Shown in pieces: positions 29,558-37,585 of a stretch of 39,648 nt of DNA. The notes under the pieces are model-generated. The model was not told where the DNA came from, did not search any database, and saw only the letters and a program-made list of their open reading frames with translations. How positions within the stretch are numbered: the first letter of the stretch is position 1; each line of letters begins with the position of its first letter. This stretch comes from Chloroflexota bacterium (lineage in GTDB: Bacteria > Chloroflexota > Limnocylindria > Limnocylindrales > CSP1-4), in contig PMYK01000052.1 of the NCBI GenBank assembly GCA_003171255.1, positions 49,566 to 89,213 on the forward strand, read 5' to 3'. A program made the position numbers and the translations under genes.

Positions 29558-31007
29558 GCGCCGCCCCGATCCGGACGCGGCGCCATCTCGAACTGCGGCC
29601 GGAACGGGCCTGTCCTTCCGCGTCCTGCTGACGGTCGGCCTCATCGGCGCCTCCGTCCTGCCGCTGGCAGTCTTCGGTGGTGTGGTCATGGTTCTTGGTT
29701 TGGACACCGACGCACGGGTCATGGCCCCGCTGCTCATCGGCGGCGTCGTGCTGGCGGCCCTCTTCGGTCTGCTCGCCGCGGCAGTGGCAGTCGCCAGCGT
29801 GACGGCCCCGTTGCGCCGGATCACGACCGCCGTCGAGCGAGTGGCCGCGGGAGAAACGAGTCCACCAATCTATCTCACCGGCGACGACGAGCTGGCCCGC
29901 CTGGCCGACAGCCACAACCGCATCGCCGCCGAGGCGGGCCGGCGCAACCGCGAGCTTGGGGCGCTGCTCGGGGCGATCGCCGGCTACAACCCGGCCGACG
30001 GCCCAGAGGCACTGGCCTCCCACGCCGAGTCGGACGCTTGCGCCATCTATGGCTTGATCGACTGCCGCCTGCATCTCGTCGACCCGGCCGCCGTGGCGGT
30101 CGAAGAGACGATCCCAGGCGACCCCCGGCCGGTGCGGGCAAACGTGCGCGCCGGCAGCGAGACGCTCGGTGTCCTGTCCGGCCATCTGCCCGCGACGCGC
30201 AGCTGGGAGCGTGCCGACCAGGACCTGCTGGATCTGTTCGCCAGCGAAGTCGGCGTGGCCCTACGCAACGCCGAGCTGTTCGGCCAGATCGACCGCCAGA
30301 ATTCCAGGCTGCTCGAGTTGGACGCGGCCAAGGACGAATTCCTGCGGGGCGTAAGCCACAACCTCCAGACACCGCTCACCAGCATCCGTGCCTACGTCGA
30401 CCAGCTCCGGGCAGGCTCCGACGAGGCCGCTCGCGATCGACGCCTCCAGATCGTGGCCGAGCAGGCCGATCGACTCACCCGGCTTGTTCGCCAGCTGCTG
30501 ACGGTGACCCGGCTCGAAGCCGGCGTGCTGCGGCCCGAGGTTGAGGTCATCGCCATGGCCACGCGCGTCCGCCGCGCCTGGGAGGCGCTCAACGCCGCGG
30601 ACGTTGTCTTCGAGTTGCACGACGAAGCCCCGGGCTGGCTGGCCGTGGCCGATCCCGACCAGCTCGACCAGGTTCTGTGGGCTCTCCTCGACAACGCCGT
30701 GAAGTACGGCGGCCGCGACGGCAAGGTGGAGGTCGCGATCCGGGCCGACGACACGATCGACCGGATCCACGTCACCATCGCCGATCACGGCCCGGGCGTC
30801 TCCGAGGCCGATCGGACCCGCCTGTTCACGCGCTTCACCCGCGGAGCGACACAGGCCAGCGGCGACGGAACCGGCCTGGGCCTATACGTCTCGAGGCAAT
30901 TGCTCCAGAAGATGGGCGGCGAACTGTTGCTCGAGCCTGCCCGCGAGGGGCTGGGCGCCGCCTTCACGCTGTCACTTCCCGGTGAGCCGCCCGGCGACGA
31001 GAGCTGA
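29550..31007 (+). CDS. Sensor histidine kinase with HAMP and GAF-like domains
   Basis: The 485-residue membrane protein starts at GTG, overlapping the response regulator gene by 8 bp. Two transmembrane segments lie at about 24-50 and 58-82 with only a few residues between, so the sensor is not a large external loop. A HAMP region follows (TAPLRRITTAVERVAAGE). A GAF-like domain is suggested at about 135-245. The dimerisation/phosphoacceptor domain has His270 in RGVSHNLQTPLTSIRAY. The ATP-binding domain shows the N box LWALLDNAVKYGG, G1 IADHGPGVSEAD and G2 GTGLGLYVSRQLLQKMGG. Short periplasmic loops with an internal GAF domain point to an intracellular or membrane signal. Confidence 0.92.
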   Translation: MAERRPDPDAAPSRTAAGTGLSFRVLLTVGLIGASVLPLAVFGGVVMVLGLDTDARVMAPLLIGGVVLAALFGLLAAAVAVASVTAPLRRITTAVERVAAGETSPPIYLTGDDELARLADSHNRIAAEAGRRNRELGALLGAIAGYNPADGPEALASHAESDACAIYGLIDCRLHLVDPAAVAVEETIPGDPRPVRANVRAGSETLGVLSGHLPATRSWERADQDLLDLFASEVGVALRNAELFGQIDRQNSRLLELDAAKDEFLRGVSHNLQTPLTSIRAYVDQLRAGSDEAARDRRLQIVAEQADRLTRLVRQLLTVTRLEAGVLRPEVEVIAMATRVRRAWEALNAADVVFELHDEAPGWLAVADPDQLDQVLWALLDNAVKYGGRDGKVEVAIRADDTIDRIHVTIADHGPGVSEADRTRLFTRFTRGATQASGDGTGLGLYVSRQLLQKMGGELLLEPAREGLGAAFTLSLPGEPPGDES

Positions 31008-31244
31008 CACTCGCGTCTGGGCCCTCCCGAGCCCCATATGGCATACTGCAATGTACCTATTGACAGGCACGACCAATGCACTGGCCCGAATGGGTCATTG
31101 GACTGAGCCGCACTCGAGCCCAGAATGGCCGAGCCCCGGAACTCGCCGTTCCGACTGTTCCACAGGTTCAGTTATCGGGCTCCTGTCCGATTACTTCTGC
31201 GGATGCCTGAACAAGCACCTTCTTGAGGTTACGCACCGACTGAC

Positions 31245-32081
31245 ATGGCTGGACGACCAGGGTTCTTCGGAGGATTTCGCGACAGCGAAGCGCCCGAGCG
31301 CGACGTCGAAGGCGGAGTCGGCCCCGACGCACTTGTCGGCGACAGGCCTTTCGCCCGGTTCGGCGACCCCAATGCTCCTCGATCCGACAACGACATCGGC
31401 AACTCGCCCGGCTTCGACCCCGTCTGGGGAACGCTTGGCGCTGCGAGCGCACAGGGCCATGACGACTGGCTGAGCCAAGGGCCCGCAGAAGTGCCCGAGG
31501 GCTTGGCCGTCGACGCGGAGATCTTCGGGAGTGGCTTCCAGATCTCCGGCCAGATCCACACCGGCCAGTTCGACCGCCTGTCGGACTGGATCAACATGCA
31601 GACGGGCTTCATTCAGATTCACGATGCCTGGCACGCCCATCTCGGCCAGATCAAGGCCCCCGATCCCGACCAGCGAAAGGGGACGCTCTGGGTCCGCCTG
31701 AATCAGGTGGTCCTGGTTGCCGAACGGTCGCCCGTCCAGCAGACCCGCCCGGGGGCGCCTGTCGTTCAGAAGGAGCGGCGCAAGGTTTCGATCGTCACGC
31801 CGGGTTACAACCTGCTGGGCAGCATCCACGTCCACGCCTACGGGTCGATGGGCCAGTTCCTCGAGTCGCCCGACACGCTGTTCATGCCCATCACCGACCT
31901 GACGGTACGATGGCTGGACGATCCGGCGATGGCCGCCCGCTTCCCGTTCGCGATGGTCAACCGTGAACAGCTCGTCACCGTGCTCGACGAGTCCCAGCCG
32001 CCGACGGGTGACACGGAGCGCAGACGCGAAGCCGAGCGCGAAGACGACACGCCCCTCGACCGGAGGTTCGGCGCCGCCTGA
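31245..32081 (+). CDS. Conserved protein of unknown function, paralogue of the gene at 33629
   Basis: The 278-residue soluble protein starts at ATG 31245; no good Shine-Dalgarno is visible. The first 85 residues are Asp/Gly/Pro-rich and look disordered. The core has RLSDWINMQTGFIQIHDA, LWVRLNQVVLVAE, then VSIVTPGYNLLGSIHVHAYG and DTLFMPITDLTVRW, ending PFAMVNREQLVTV. The same order of elements occurs in the protein encoded at 33629-34144, so the two share a two-part fold. I do not recognise a named family; no enzymatic motif is evident. The C-terminus is charged. It is convergent with the nitrilase gene. Confidence 0.72.
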   Translation: MAGRPGFFGGFRDSEAPERDVEGGVGPDALVGDRPFARFGDPNAPRSDNDIGNSPGFDPVWGTLGAASAQGHDDWLSQGPAEVPEGLAVDAEIFGSGFQISGQIHTGQFDRLSDWINMQTGFIQIHDAWHAHLGQIKAPDPDQRKGTLWVRLNQVVLVAERSPVQQTRPGAPVVQKERRKVSIVTPGYNLLGSIHVHAYGSMGQFLESPDTLFMPITDLTVRWLDDPAMAARFPFAMVNREQLVTVLDESQPPTGDTERRREAEREDDTPLDRRFGAA

Positions 32082-32089
32082 TCACGGAC

Positions 32090-32905
32090 TCAGCGCGGTG
32101 GTTGTGTCGGCAATTGGCGACGAACCGCAACCACTCGCTCGAGATCGAGGTCCGCGACCACGACGCCTGGCCCGTCCGGCGCCTGGGCGACCACGACTCC
32201 CCACGGGTCGACGACCAAGCTGCGGCCGTGCGTCGGGACTCCGGCCCCGATGCCGCACTGAGCCGGGGCGATGACGTAGGCGCCGTTCTCGATTGCTCGG
32301 GCACGCAGCAGCACTTCCCAGTGGTCGCGGCCCGTGGCTTCGGTGAAGTTGGCGGGCACCGCCAGGACGACAGCCCCGGCCGCCGCGAGCTCGCGAAAGT
32401 GCTCCGGAAACCTCAGGTCGAAGCAGATGCTCAGACCGAGGCGTACGTCCACCTCTTCGGCCATGCCTTCCAGCACGGCGACGACGCTCCGGTCGCCGGG
32501 CGTTATCCGCGCCGACTCCCGGTCCGACGGCCCATCCTCGATGGTCACATCGAACAGGTGACGCTTGCGATAGGTGGCCGAGATCTTGCCGGTCGGGTCG
32601 AGCAGCACGGAGGTGTTGAACGGCCGAAGCGGGTCGGTCGAGCGTTCGGCCACGCTGCCGAGGAGGATCCAAGAGTTGAGGCCGCGGGCCAGGTCGGAGA
32701 ATCGCTCGGTCATGGGGCCAGGTAACTGGGTCGCCGATTCGCGGAATCCCGACAGGGGGCCGCGGTACTGGAACATCTCGGGCAGGGCGATCAGGCCTGG
32801 TTTGCTCTCGCCGGCCCTCTCGACCAGCGCCGCAGCCCTGCCCATGTTGGCGGCCACGTCCTGGTCGGCGGCCAGCTGGACGAGGGCTACTCTGAGTCTG
32901 CTCAC
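32090..32905 (-). CDS. Carbon-nitrogen hydrolase (nitrilase superfamily, Nit1-like)
   Basis: The 271-residue protein starts at GTG 32905, nine bases after AGGAGG; longer upstream frames are not protein-like. The catalytic triad is present: Glu43 in LIALPEMFQYRG, Lys114 in YRKRHLFDV and Cys161 in LGLSICFDLRFPEHFREL. The context of the Cys and the size match the Nit1/Nit2 branch, whose known members hydrolyse deaminated glutathione or omega-amides (repair of metabolic by-products). Other amidases of the superfamily are possible. It is divergent from the HD-domain gene 85 bp away. Confidence 0.93.
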   Translation of the reverse strand: MSRLRVALVQLAADQDVAANMGRAAALVERAGESKPGLIALPEMFQYRGPLSGFRESATQLPGPMTERFSDLARGLNSWILLGSVAERSTDPLRPFNTSVLLDPTGKISATYRKRHLFDVTIEDGPSDRESARITPGDRSVVAVLEGMAEEVDVRLGLSICFDLRFPEHFRELAAAGAVVLAVPANFTEATGRDHWEVLLRARAIENGAYVIAPAQCGIGAGVPTHGRSLVVDPWGVVVAQAPDGPGVVVADLDLERVVAVRRQLPTQPPR

Positions 32906-32966
32906 GCGTGCGCCCCTCCTGTGTGCGGCTTGCCCCCGACGGATATCCGCCCCTGAGGGTCGATGG

Positions 32967-32985
32967 TACTCTGCCTGCAAGGAGG
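32967..32985 (+). promoter_or_regulatory. Extended -10 box and ribosome-binding site of the HD-domain gene
   Basis: TACTCT (32967-32972), preceded by TGG, forms an extended -10. AAGGAGG (32979-32985) follows, five bases before the ATG. The predicted leader is only about 12 nt, with the ribosome-binding site at the transcript's 5' end. Confidence 0.5.
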
Positions 32986-32990
32986 CTTCC

Positions 32991-33557
32991 ATGACGACTC
33001 CGACCCGAGAGGACGCCTGGCAACTCTTGACCGAATGGACGCCCGGTGAGCCGCTACGCAAGCACGGTCTGGCGGTCGAGGCGACGGTCCGCTGGTACGG
33101 CGAGAACCGCTTTGGGATCGTGGAACCGGAGCTCGGAACGTGGTGCGCGGCCGGCCTGCTACACGACTTCGACTACGAGCGCTACCCCGAGACGCATCCA
33201 ATGCGCGGGGCCGATGAGCTGCGGCGCCTCGAGTATCCGGACGAGGTCGTCGAGGCGGTCCTCGGCCATGGCGATCACACCGGCGTGCCGCGAGTCAGCC
33301 TGCTGGCGAGGACCGTATACGCCTGCGACGAGCTGAGCGGCTTCGTCATCGCGGTCGCGTACGTCCGTCCGAACCGAAGCCTCGACGAGGTGGACGCACA
33401 CGCCGTCGTCAAGAAGATGAAGGACAAGGGCTTCGCCCGCCAGGTTCCCCGCGACCAGCTGATCCTGGGCGCCGAGGAATTGGGCGTCCCCTTCGAAGAC
33501 CACGTCTCCAACGTGATCGAAGGGCTGAAGACCGTCCGCGGCGTGTTGGGGCTGTAG
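32991..33557 (+). CDS. HD-domain phosphohydrolase
   Basis: The 188-residue protein starts at ATG 32991, five bases after AAGGAGG. The HD signature is seen in LRKHGLAVEATVRWY, AAGLLHDFDYERYPETHPMR (His-Asp) and VLGHGDHTGV, suggesting metal-bound phosphohydrolase activity. Family members of this size (HDIG-type) act on nucleotides or unknown phosphate esters. The C-terminal part (VKKMKDKGFARQVPRDQL) matches a conserved pattern in small HD proteins. The substrate is unknown. It is divergent from the nitrilase gene and convergent with the gene at 33629. Confidence 0.88.
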   Translation: MTTPTREDAWQLLTEWTPGEPLRKHGLAVEATVRWYGENRFGIVEPELGTWCAAGLLHDFDYERYPETHPMRGADELRRLEYPDEVVEAVLGHGDHTGVPRVSLLARTVYACDELSGFVIAVAYVRPNRSLDEVDAHAVVKKMKDKGFARQVPRDQLILGAEELGVPFEDHVSNVIEGLKTVRGVLGL

Positions 33558-33628
33558 TCGGCGGCGGAGAATCGTAGGGGCTGCTGCGCCGGACATCAGC
33601 CGCCCCTGGCGCAGCGATTCGGGGGCGA

Positions 33629-34144
33629 TCAGGCGCGGTCGGTCAGGACAGGTACACCGGGGAAGGCCAGGGCCTCGTCCTCGTTGGCGCGGACCCAGTC
33701 GAGCATGTCGCGGTTGACGATGAGCGTGCCCACGTCCCGAAGCTGCAGCCCTCCCCGGCTGGCGAAGCCGATCGTCGCGTCGGAGAGTGGGATCATCGGC
33801 CCGCGTGAGTGCAGATGTGGCAGAGGCAGCTGGCCCGGCAGCGAGTGAAGCAGCCCCAGGGCGCTGTAGGGTCCGAGCTGGACCTGCAGGCGGTGGCGAA
33901 TGGTGTGGATCCGCCGCGCTCCGTCGCCCCGCCCGCCTGCCGCCTCGACGGCGTAGAGGATCGAGCGATCGACCTCGCCGTCGCCGAGATTCGTAACCGT
34001 GTCGTCTTCGAAGCTTTCGACGAAGGCCTCGCGCACGATGACCGACTCGGACCGATTCATCATGTCGGTCAGCCGCTCGTCCCCGCACTCGACGTATCCG
34101 ATGAAGCGGCGACCCAGCGCATACCCGATGAACGGGACGAGCAC
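33629..34144 (-). CDS. Conserved protein of unknown function, paralogue of the gene at 31245
   Basis: The 171-residue protein starts at GTG 34144, four bases after a perfect AGGAGG; an overlapping ATG is out of frame. It contains GDERLTDMMNRSESVIVREA, SILYAVEAAGG, then VQLGPYSALGLLHSLPGQLP, GPMIPLSDATIGF and TLIVNRDMLDWV. These align in order with elements of the 31245 protein (RLSDWIN, VVLVAE, TPGYNLLGSIHV, MPITDLTVRW, MVNREQLVTV). No enzyme motif, membrane segment or signal is seen. Function is unknown; a binding or regulatory role is possible. Confidence 0.75.
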   Translation of the reverse strand: MLVPFIGYALGRRFIGYVECGDERLTDMMNRSESVIVREAFVESFEDDTVTNLGDGEVDRSILYAVEAAGGRGDGARRIHTIRHRLQVQLGPYSALGLLHSLPGQLPLPHLHSRGPMIPLSDATIGFASRGGLQLRDVGTLIVNRDMLDWVRANEDEALAFPGVPVLTDRA

Positions 34145-34285
34145 ATAGCCTCCTGAACACAGAACTCGGGCTGGTCGGACCCGGAAGTAAGCGTGTGGGG
34201 AGGTTACCTCGGCCCGATCTGCAAGCCATCCCCCAATAGGTACCGGTGGCGCGTCGACGCACCGGCCGCAGTATCAGAGGCCTCG

Positions 34286-34300
34286 GGGGGTCCTGCCCCC
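34286..34300 (-). terminator. Terminator-like hairpin after the secreted protein gene
   Basis: GGGGG and CCCCC arms (34286-34290 with 34296-34300) with a 5-nt loop lie 15 bp past the stop codon of the minus-strand gene. The stem is short but GC-only, without a T-run. Confidence 0.4.
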
Positions 34301-34315
34301 TGTGTATGGCCCGCC

Positions 34316-35503
34316 TCAGCCGTTGGTCAGGCCGCTGGTGTCCACGACCTCGAAGTCGACGCCGGTCAGATTCTGCAGCTGGTGCATCTCGTCGTCGTTC
34401 CAGCGCGAGTCGGGTGAGCCGCCGATGAACCATGGCGACCCGTTGTCGGCCAGGATCATGCCGTAGCGCTTCAGCGCCGTAAGCACGATCTGGGCGTGGG
34501 GGCCAAAGCTCGAGATGTCGACCGAGGCCTTGAGCCGGACGCGCAGGCCCATCGGAGGGAGGTCGGAACACGGGTCGGCGGTCAGGTGGCGGGCCGGGTA
34601 GATGTAGCCGCACGTGTCGGGCGCGGTGAAACGGATGGCGTGGTCGATCGAGCCGGTGAGGAGTTCGTCGTAGCGGACGAGGCCCGGGAAGATGGGCAGC
34701 CCCGCTGCGTCGGCGCTGGTCCAGCCTGCGGGTCGGAGAGCGTTGGAGCGAAGATCGAACACGGCGCCCGACCCGGCCGACCAGCCAGATCCAGAGCTGA
34801 CGGCGTCGTACAACTCATACAGCTTGCACTGGTTGAGGTCCAGCGAGAGCAGGTGCCTGTCGGAACCAGCCTCGATGCGAGGGCTGGCGGGTATCGGATA
34901 GGGGCCAGCGTCGGACTCGTCCGCGTACTGGAAGGAGACCGTGTAGGTCGGCGTGCTCGAGTTGACGATGTTGAAGGGGATGCCGTCGCCGATGGCATCG
35001 AAGTCGGGGTGCAGGTAGTCGCTCCGGCCAATGGCGCTGACCATCGCATCTGAGTTGGAGGCCACGGGCAGTCCGGATATGTCGCGGTTCCAGACGTTCG
35101 AGGACGGCAAGACATAGCAGGGGCTGCTGGGTGGAGCGGGCGTGGCGACCGGAGCGGGCGTCGCGGGCCGCGGCGTGGCGGTCTTCACAACGGTGGCTCT
35201 CGGCGTTGGCTGCGGCGTGGCAGTCACCGCGGCCGTCGTGAGCATAGATGGGCTCGCGGCCGAGACCGAGGCCGAGGCCGCAGCTATACCAGTGGAGCCT
35301 GTCGACGCGGTGGCACTCGGTGACCAGGGCGAGGATGCAAGCGAGGAGGACGCGCCGCCTACCGAGGGTGATGCGGACCCGGGACTCGCCTGTCCCAGCC
35401 CTACGCCCGAGCCGCCGAACAGAGCGCCCGCAACGATGATGACGGCCAAAATGAGTACGCCAGCCCCGAGGAGTAGGGCTGGCGAACTCCGGAACATACG
35501 CAT
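34316..35503 (-). CDS. Secreted or anchored protein with low-complexity linker, unknown function
   Basis: The 395-residue protein is read from ATG 35503; earlier residues are not protein-like. An N-terminal hydrophobic helix (ALLLGAGVLILAVIIVAGAL) acts as signal anchor. A linker of about 95 residues rich in Ser, Ala, Thr and Pro follows. The C-terminal globular domain begins at SSPCYVLPSSNVWNRDISGL and includes AIGDGIPFNIV, HLLSLDLNQCKLYELYDAVS, GAVFDLRSNALRPAGWTSAD, HAIRFTAPDT and GPHAQIVLTALKRYGMILAD, with four or more Cys. I do not recognise the family; the WNRD and DLRSNALRP segments look like conserved motifs of an extracellular domain. No catalytic triad is assigned. It lies after the sugar ABC operon, separated by a hairpin. 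Confidence 0.78.
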   Translation of the reverse strand: MRMFRSSPALLLGAGVLILAVIIVAGALFGGSGVGLGQASPGSASPSVGGASSSLASSPWSPSATASTGSTGIAAASASVSAASPSMLTTAAVTATPQPTPRATVVKTATPRPATPAPVATPAPPSSPCYVLPSSNVWNRDISGLPVASNSDAMVSAIGRSDYLHPDFDAIGDGIPFNIVNSSTPTYTVSFQYADESDAGPYPIPASPRIEAGSDRHLLSLDLNQCKLYELYDAVSSGSGWSAGSGAVFDLRSNALRPAGWTSADAAGLPIFPGLVRYDELLTGSIDHAIRFTAPDTCGYIYPARHLTADPCSDLPPMGLRVRLKASVDISSFGPHAQIVLTALKRYGMILADNGSPWFIGGSPDSRWNDDEMHQLQNLTGVDFEVVDTSGLTNG

Positions 35504-35551
35504 AACGGGATCGTACGAGCCGCCCCCTGCGGCGGTTGACGCCGAACGTCC

Positions 35552-35597
35552 CTGCGGGCCGATGATTCCGTACGGAGCCCAGATACGCGGCCCGCAG
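35552..35597 (-). terminator. Hairpin between the ABC permease and the secreted protein gene
   Basis: A perfect 10-bp stem (35552-35561 with 35588-35597) encloses a 26-nt loop that itself contains the palindrome TCCGTACGGA. It starts 18 bp past the stop of the second permease. It is a likely terminator of the ABC operon. Confidence 0.55.
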
Positions 35598-35615
35598 AGA
35601 CTCCTTGTGTGTGCG

Positions 35616-36539
35616 TCAGCCCTTGATGGCGCCGCTGAGTGCGCCGCCGCTAAGGAACATGCGCTGGAACATGAGGAACAGCGCAATCGGGAAGAGCGTG
35701 GCTACCGCCAGCGAGGCCAGGAAGAGGTCGAGCTGGATGCCCCTCTCGAGGTCCGGTAGTCGCACGGACAGCGGCTGGACGGCCAGCGACGGCAATACCA
35801 GCTTCGGCCACAGGTAGTCCTTCCACGTTGCGATCACTGCGAAGACCGAGACCACGCCCACGATCGGGCGCGACATCGGCAGCACGATCGACCAGAAGAG
35901 GCGGAAAGGACCGGCCCCATCGACTTGAGCAGCCTCAAAGATCTCACGAGGCAGGTTGTCGAAGAACCGCTTGATGATCACGACGTTGAACGCGCTCGCC
36001 CCGGCCGGCAGCCAGACTGCCCAGAACGTGTCGACGAGCTTGATGTTGACGAGTGGCAGGTCAAGGACCGTCAGGTACAGCGGCACGAGCAGCACGACCG
36101 AGGGCACGAACATGGTGCCGAGGATCATCCCGTACAGGATTCGCGAGCCCCTCGGTCGAAGCACTGAGAGTGCGTAGCCAGCGGAGGTCGCGACGGTGAT
36201 CTGGCAGAGCCACGACCCGATCGCAATCCAGACCGTGTTCATGAAGAAGCGTTCGATGTGGACCTTGGTGAACGTCTGGACGAGGAGGTCCAGGTTGAAG
36301 CCGTTGGGCCACAGGGCCATCGGCTGCCGGAGCGTGTCCTGGGTTGGCGTGACGGCCGCCTTGGCCAGCCACAGGATCGGCCCGAGACCGACGATCAGGA
36401 GCCCGATCAGCGTGACCGCGTGGAGGCTCTGGACGGACCAACGGATCCGACGCTTGTGCCAGTCCGCCAGCGAGATGATGCCGCGCTGGGCTGTCGGCAG
36501 GCTCTTTCGACTGTGCCGGAAGGGCAGTTGCAGCTTCAT
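35616..36539 (-). CDS. Sugar ABC transporter permease, MalG-type
   Basis: The 307-residue membrane protein starts at ATG 36539, overlapping the stop of the upstream permease as ATGA, so the two are coupled. It has six predicted membrane segments, starting with HAVTLIGLLIVGLGPILWL. The cytoplasmic EAA loop, which binds the ATPase, is EIFEAAQVDGAGPFRLFWSI followed by VLPMSRP, as in carbohydrate (CUT1) importers. It forms a heterodimer with the MalF-type permease. No ATPase gene is in the operon. Confidence 0.93.
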   Translation of the reverse strand: MKLQLPFRHSRKSLPTAQRGIISLADWHKRRIRWSVQSLHAVTLIGLLIVGLGPILWLAKAAVTPTQDTLRQPMALWPNGFNLDLLVQTFTKVHIERFFMNTVWIAIGSWLCQITVATSAGYALSVLRPRGSRILYGMILGTMFVPSVVLLVPLYLTVLDLPLVNIKLVDTFWAVWLPAGASAFNVVIIKRFFDNLPREIFEAAQVDGAGPFRLFWSIVLPMSRPIVGVVSVFAVIATWKDYLWPKLVLPSLAVQPLSVRLPDLERGIQLDLFLASLAVATLFPIALFLMFQRMFLSGGALSGAIKG

Positions 36540-37483
36540 GATTCGGTGCTCCACGACCGGGTCAGCCAGAAGTAGACCGCGGTGAATACGCCGAGGAATG
36601 CAGCCAGCATCAGGCTGAGCGCGGCGGCTTCCCCGAAGTGGCCGCCAAGGCTGCTCCCGAACCCGTACTGGTAGATCAGAAGCAGGACGGTCGTAGTCGC
36701 GTTGGCCGGGCCACCCTCGGTGAGCAGGAAGGGCTCCGTGAAGATCTGGGCCGTGGCGATCAGCTGCAGGATCAGCGTGATAAACAGGATCCCGCGCATA
36801 TGCGGCAGGGTCACGTACCGGATCTTCTGCAGGATCGAGGCGCCATCGACCTCGGCCGCGTCGTATAGCTCAGGCGGGACACTGAGCAGCGCCGCGAGGT
36901 AGATGATCACGGTACCGCCGAAGGCCGCCCATGTCGCCTCGACCACCACCGCCGGCATCGCCATCGCGGCGTCGCCGAGCCACTGGATGGGCCCGAGTCC
37001 CACGTTCCCAAGTATCGAGTTGAAGGCGCCGTTCGGGCCGCCCTTGTAGAAGACCTTCCACAGGAGCACGGCCACGACGGGAGGAACGACTACGGGCAGG
37101 TAGGCGAGGGCGCTGTAGAGGCCCTTGAAGCGGCGCGTCTCGCTCATGATGACCGCCAGAGCGAGCGGTATCGGATAGCCGATGATCAGCGCCAGAAGGG
37201 CGAAGTAGATCGTGTTGGCGACTGACTTGCCGAAGAGCGGGTCCGACAGGACGGTGGCAAAGTTGTCCAGCCCCACCCACGTCGGCGGCGAGACCAGGTT
37301 CGTGTGCTGGACGGACATCACGAACGAGCGGACGATCGGGAACCAGGAAAATGTCCCGAAGATCAACAGGAGCGGCAGCAGGAATGCGAAGGTGCTGAGT
37401 CCGTCTCTGCTGACCCAGGTCAGCAGGCCACGGCGCTTGTGCACACCGCTCGCTGCAGTTACCGGCTCAGCTCTGGAGCTCAT
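36536..37483 (-). CDS. Sugar ABC transporter permease, MalF-type
   Basis: This 315-residue membrane protein has a hydrophobic first helix (FAFLLPLLLIFGTFSWFPIV) and the stretch SVANTIYFALLALIIGYPIP typical of CUT1 permeases. The EAA loop reads ELYDAAEVDGASILQKIRYV followed by TLPHMRG. The start ATG lies about 100 bp from the binding-protein stop, across a strong hairpin. Together with the next gene it makes the translocation pore for a sugar or oligosaccharide; the substrate is unknown. Confidence 0.93.
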   Translation of the reverse strand: MSSRAEPVTAASGVHKRRGLLTWVSRDGLSTFAFLLPLLLIFGTFSWFPIVRSFVMSVQHTNLVSPPTWVGLDNFATVLSDPLFGKSVANTIYFALLALIIGYPIPLALAVIMSETRRFKGLYSALAYLPVVVPPVVAVLLWKVFYKGGPNGAFNSILGNVGLGPIQWLGDAAMAMPAVVVEATWAAFGGTVIIYLAALLSVPPELYDAAEVDGASILQKIRYVTLPHMRGILFITLILQLIATAQIFTEPFLLTEGGPANATTTVLLLIYQYGFGSSLGGHFGEAAALSLMLAAFLGVFTAVYFWLTRSWSTES

Positions 37484-37534
37484 GCCTTCTGCGACTGCCT
37501 TTCTAGAGGGGGGTTGAGGTTTGAAAGATGGTTC

Positions 37535-37569
37535 CGGTGGGGGCCCGCGACCATCGGGCCCCCACCGGG
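37535..37569 (-). terminator. Strong hairpin between binding-protein and permease genes
   Basis: A perfect 14-bp GC-rich stem (37535-37548 with 37556-37569) and a 7-nt loop lie 17 bp past the binding-protein stop codon. There is no T-run, so partial termination or mRNA stabilisation, lowering permease relative to binding protein, is likely. Confidence 0.75.
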
Positions 37570-37585
37570 AGTAATGGACTAGGGG

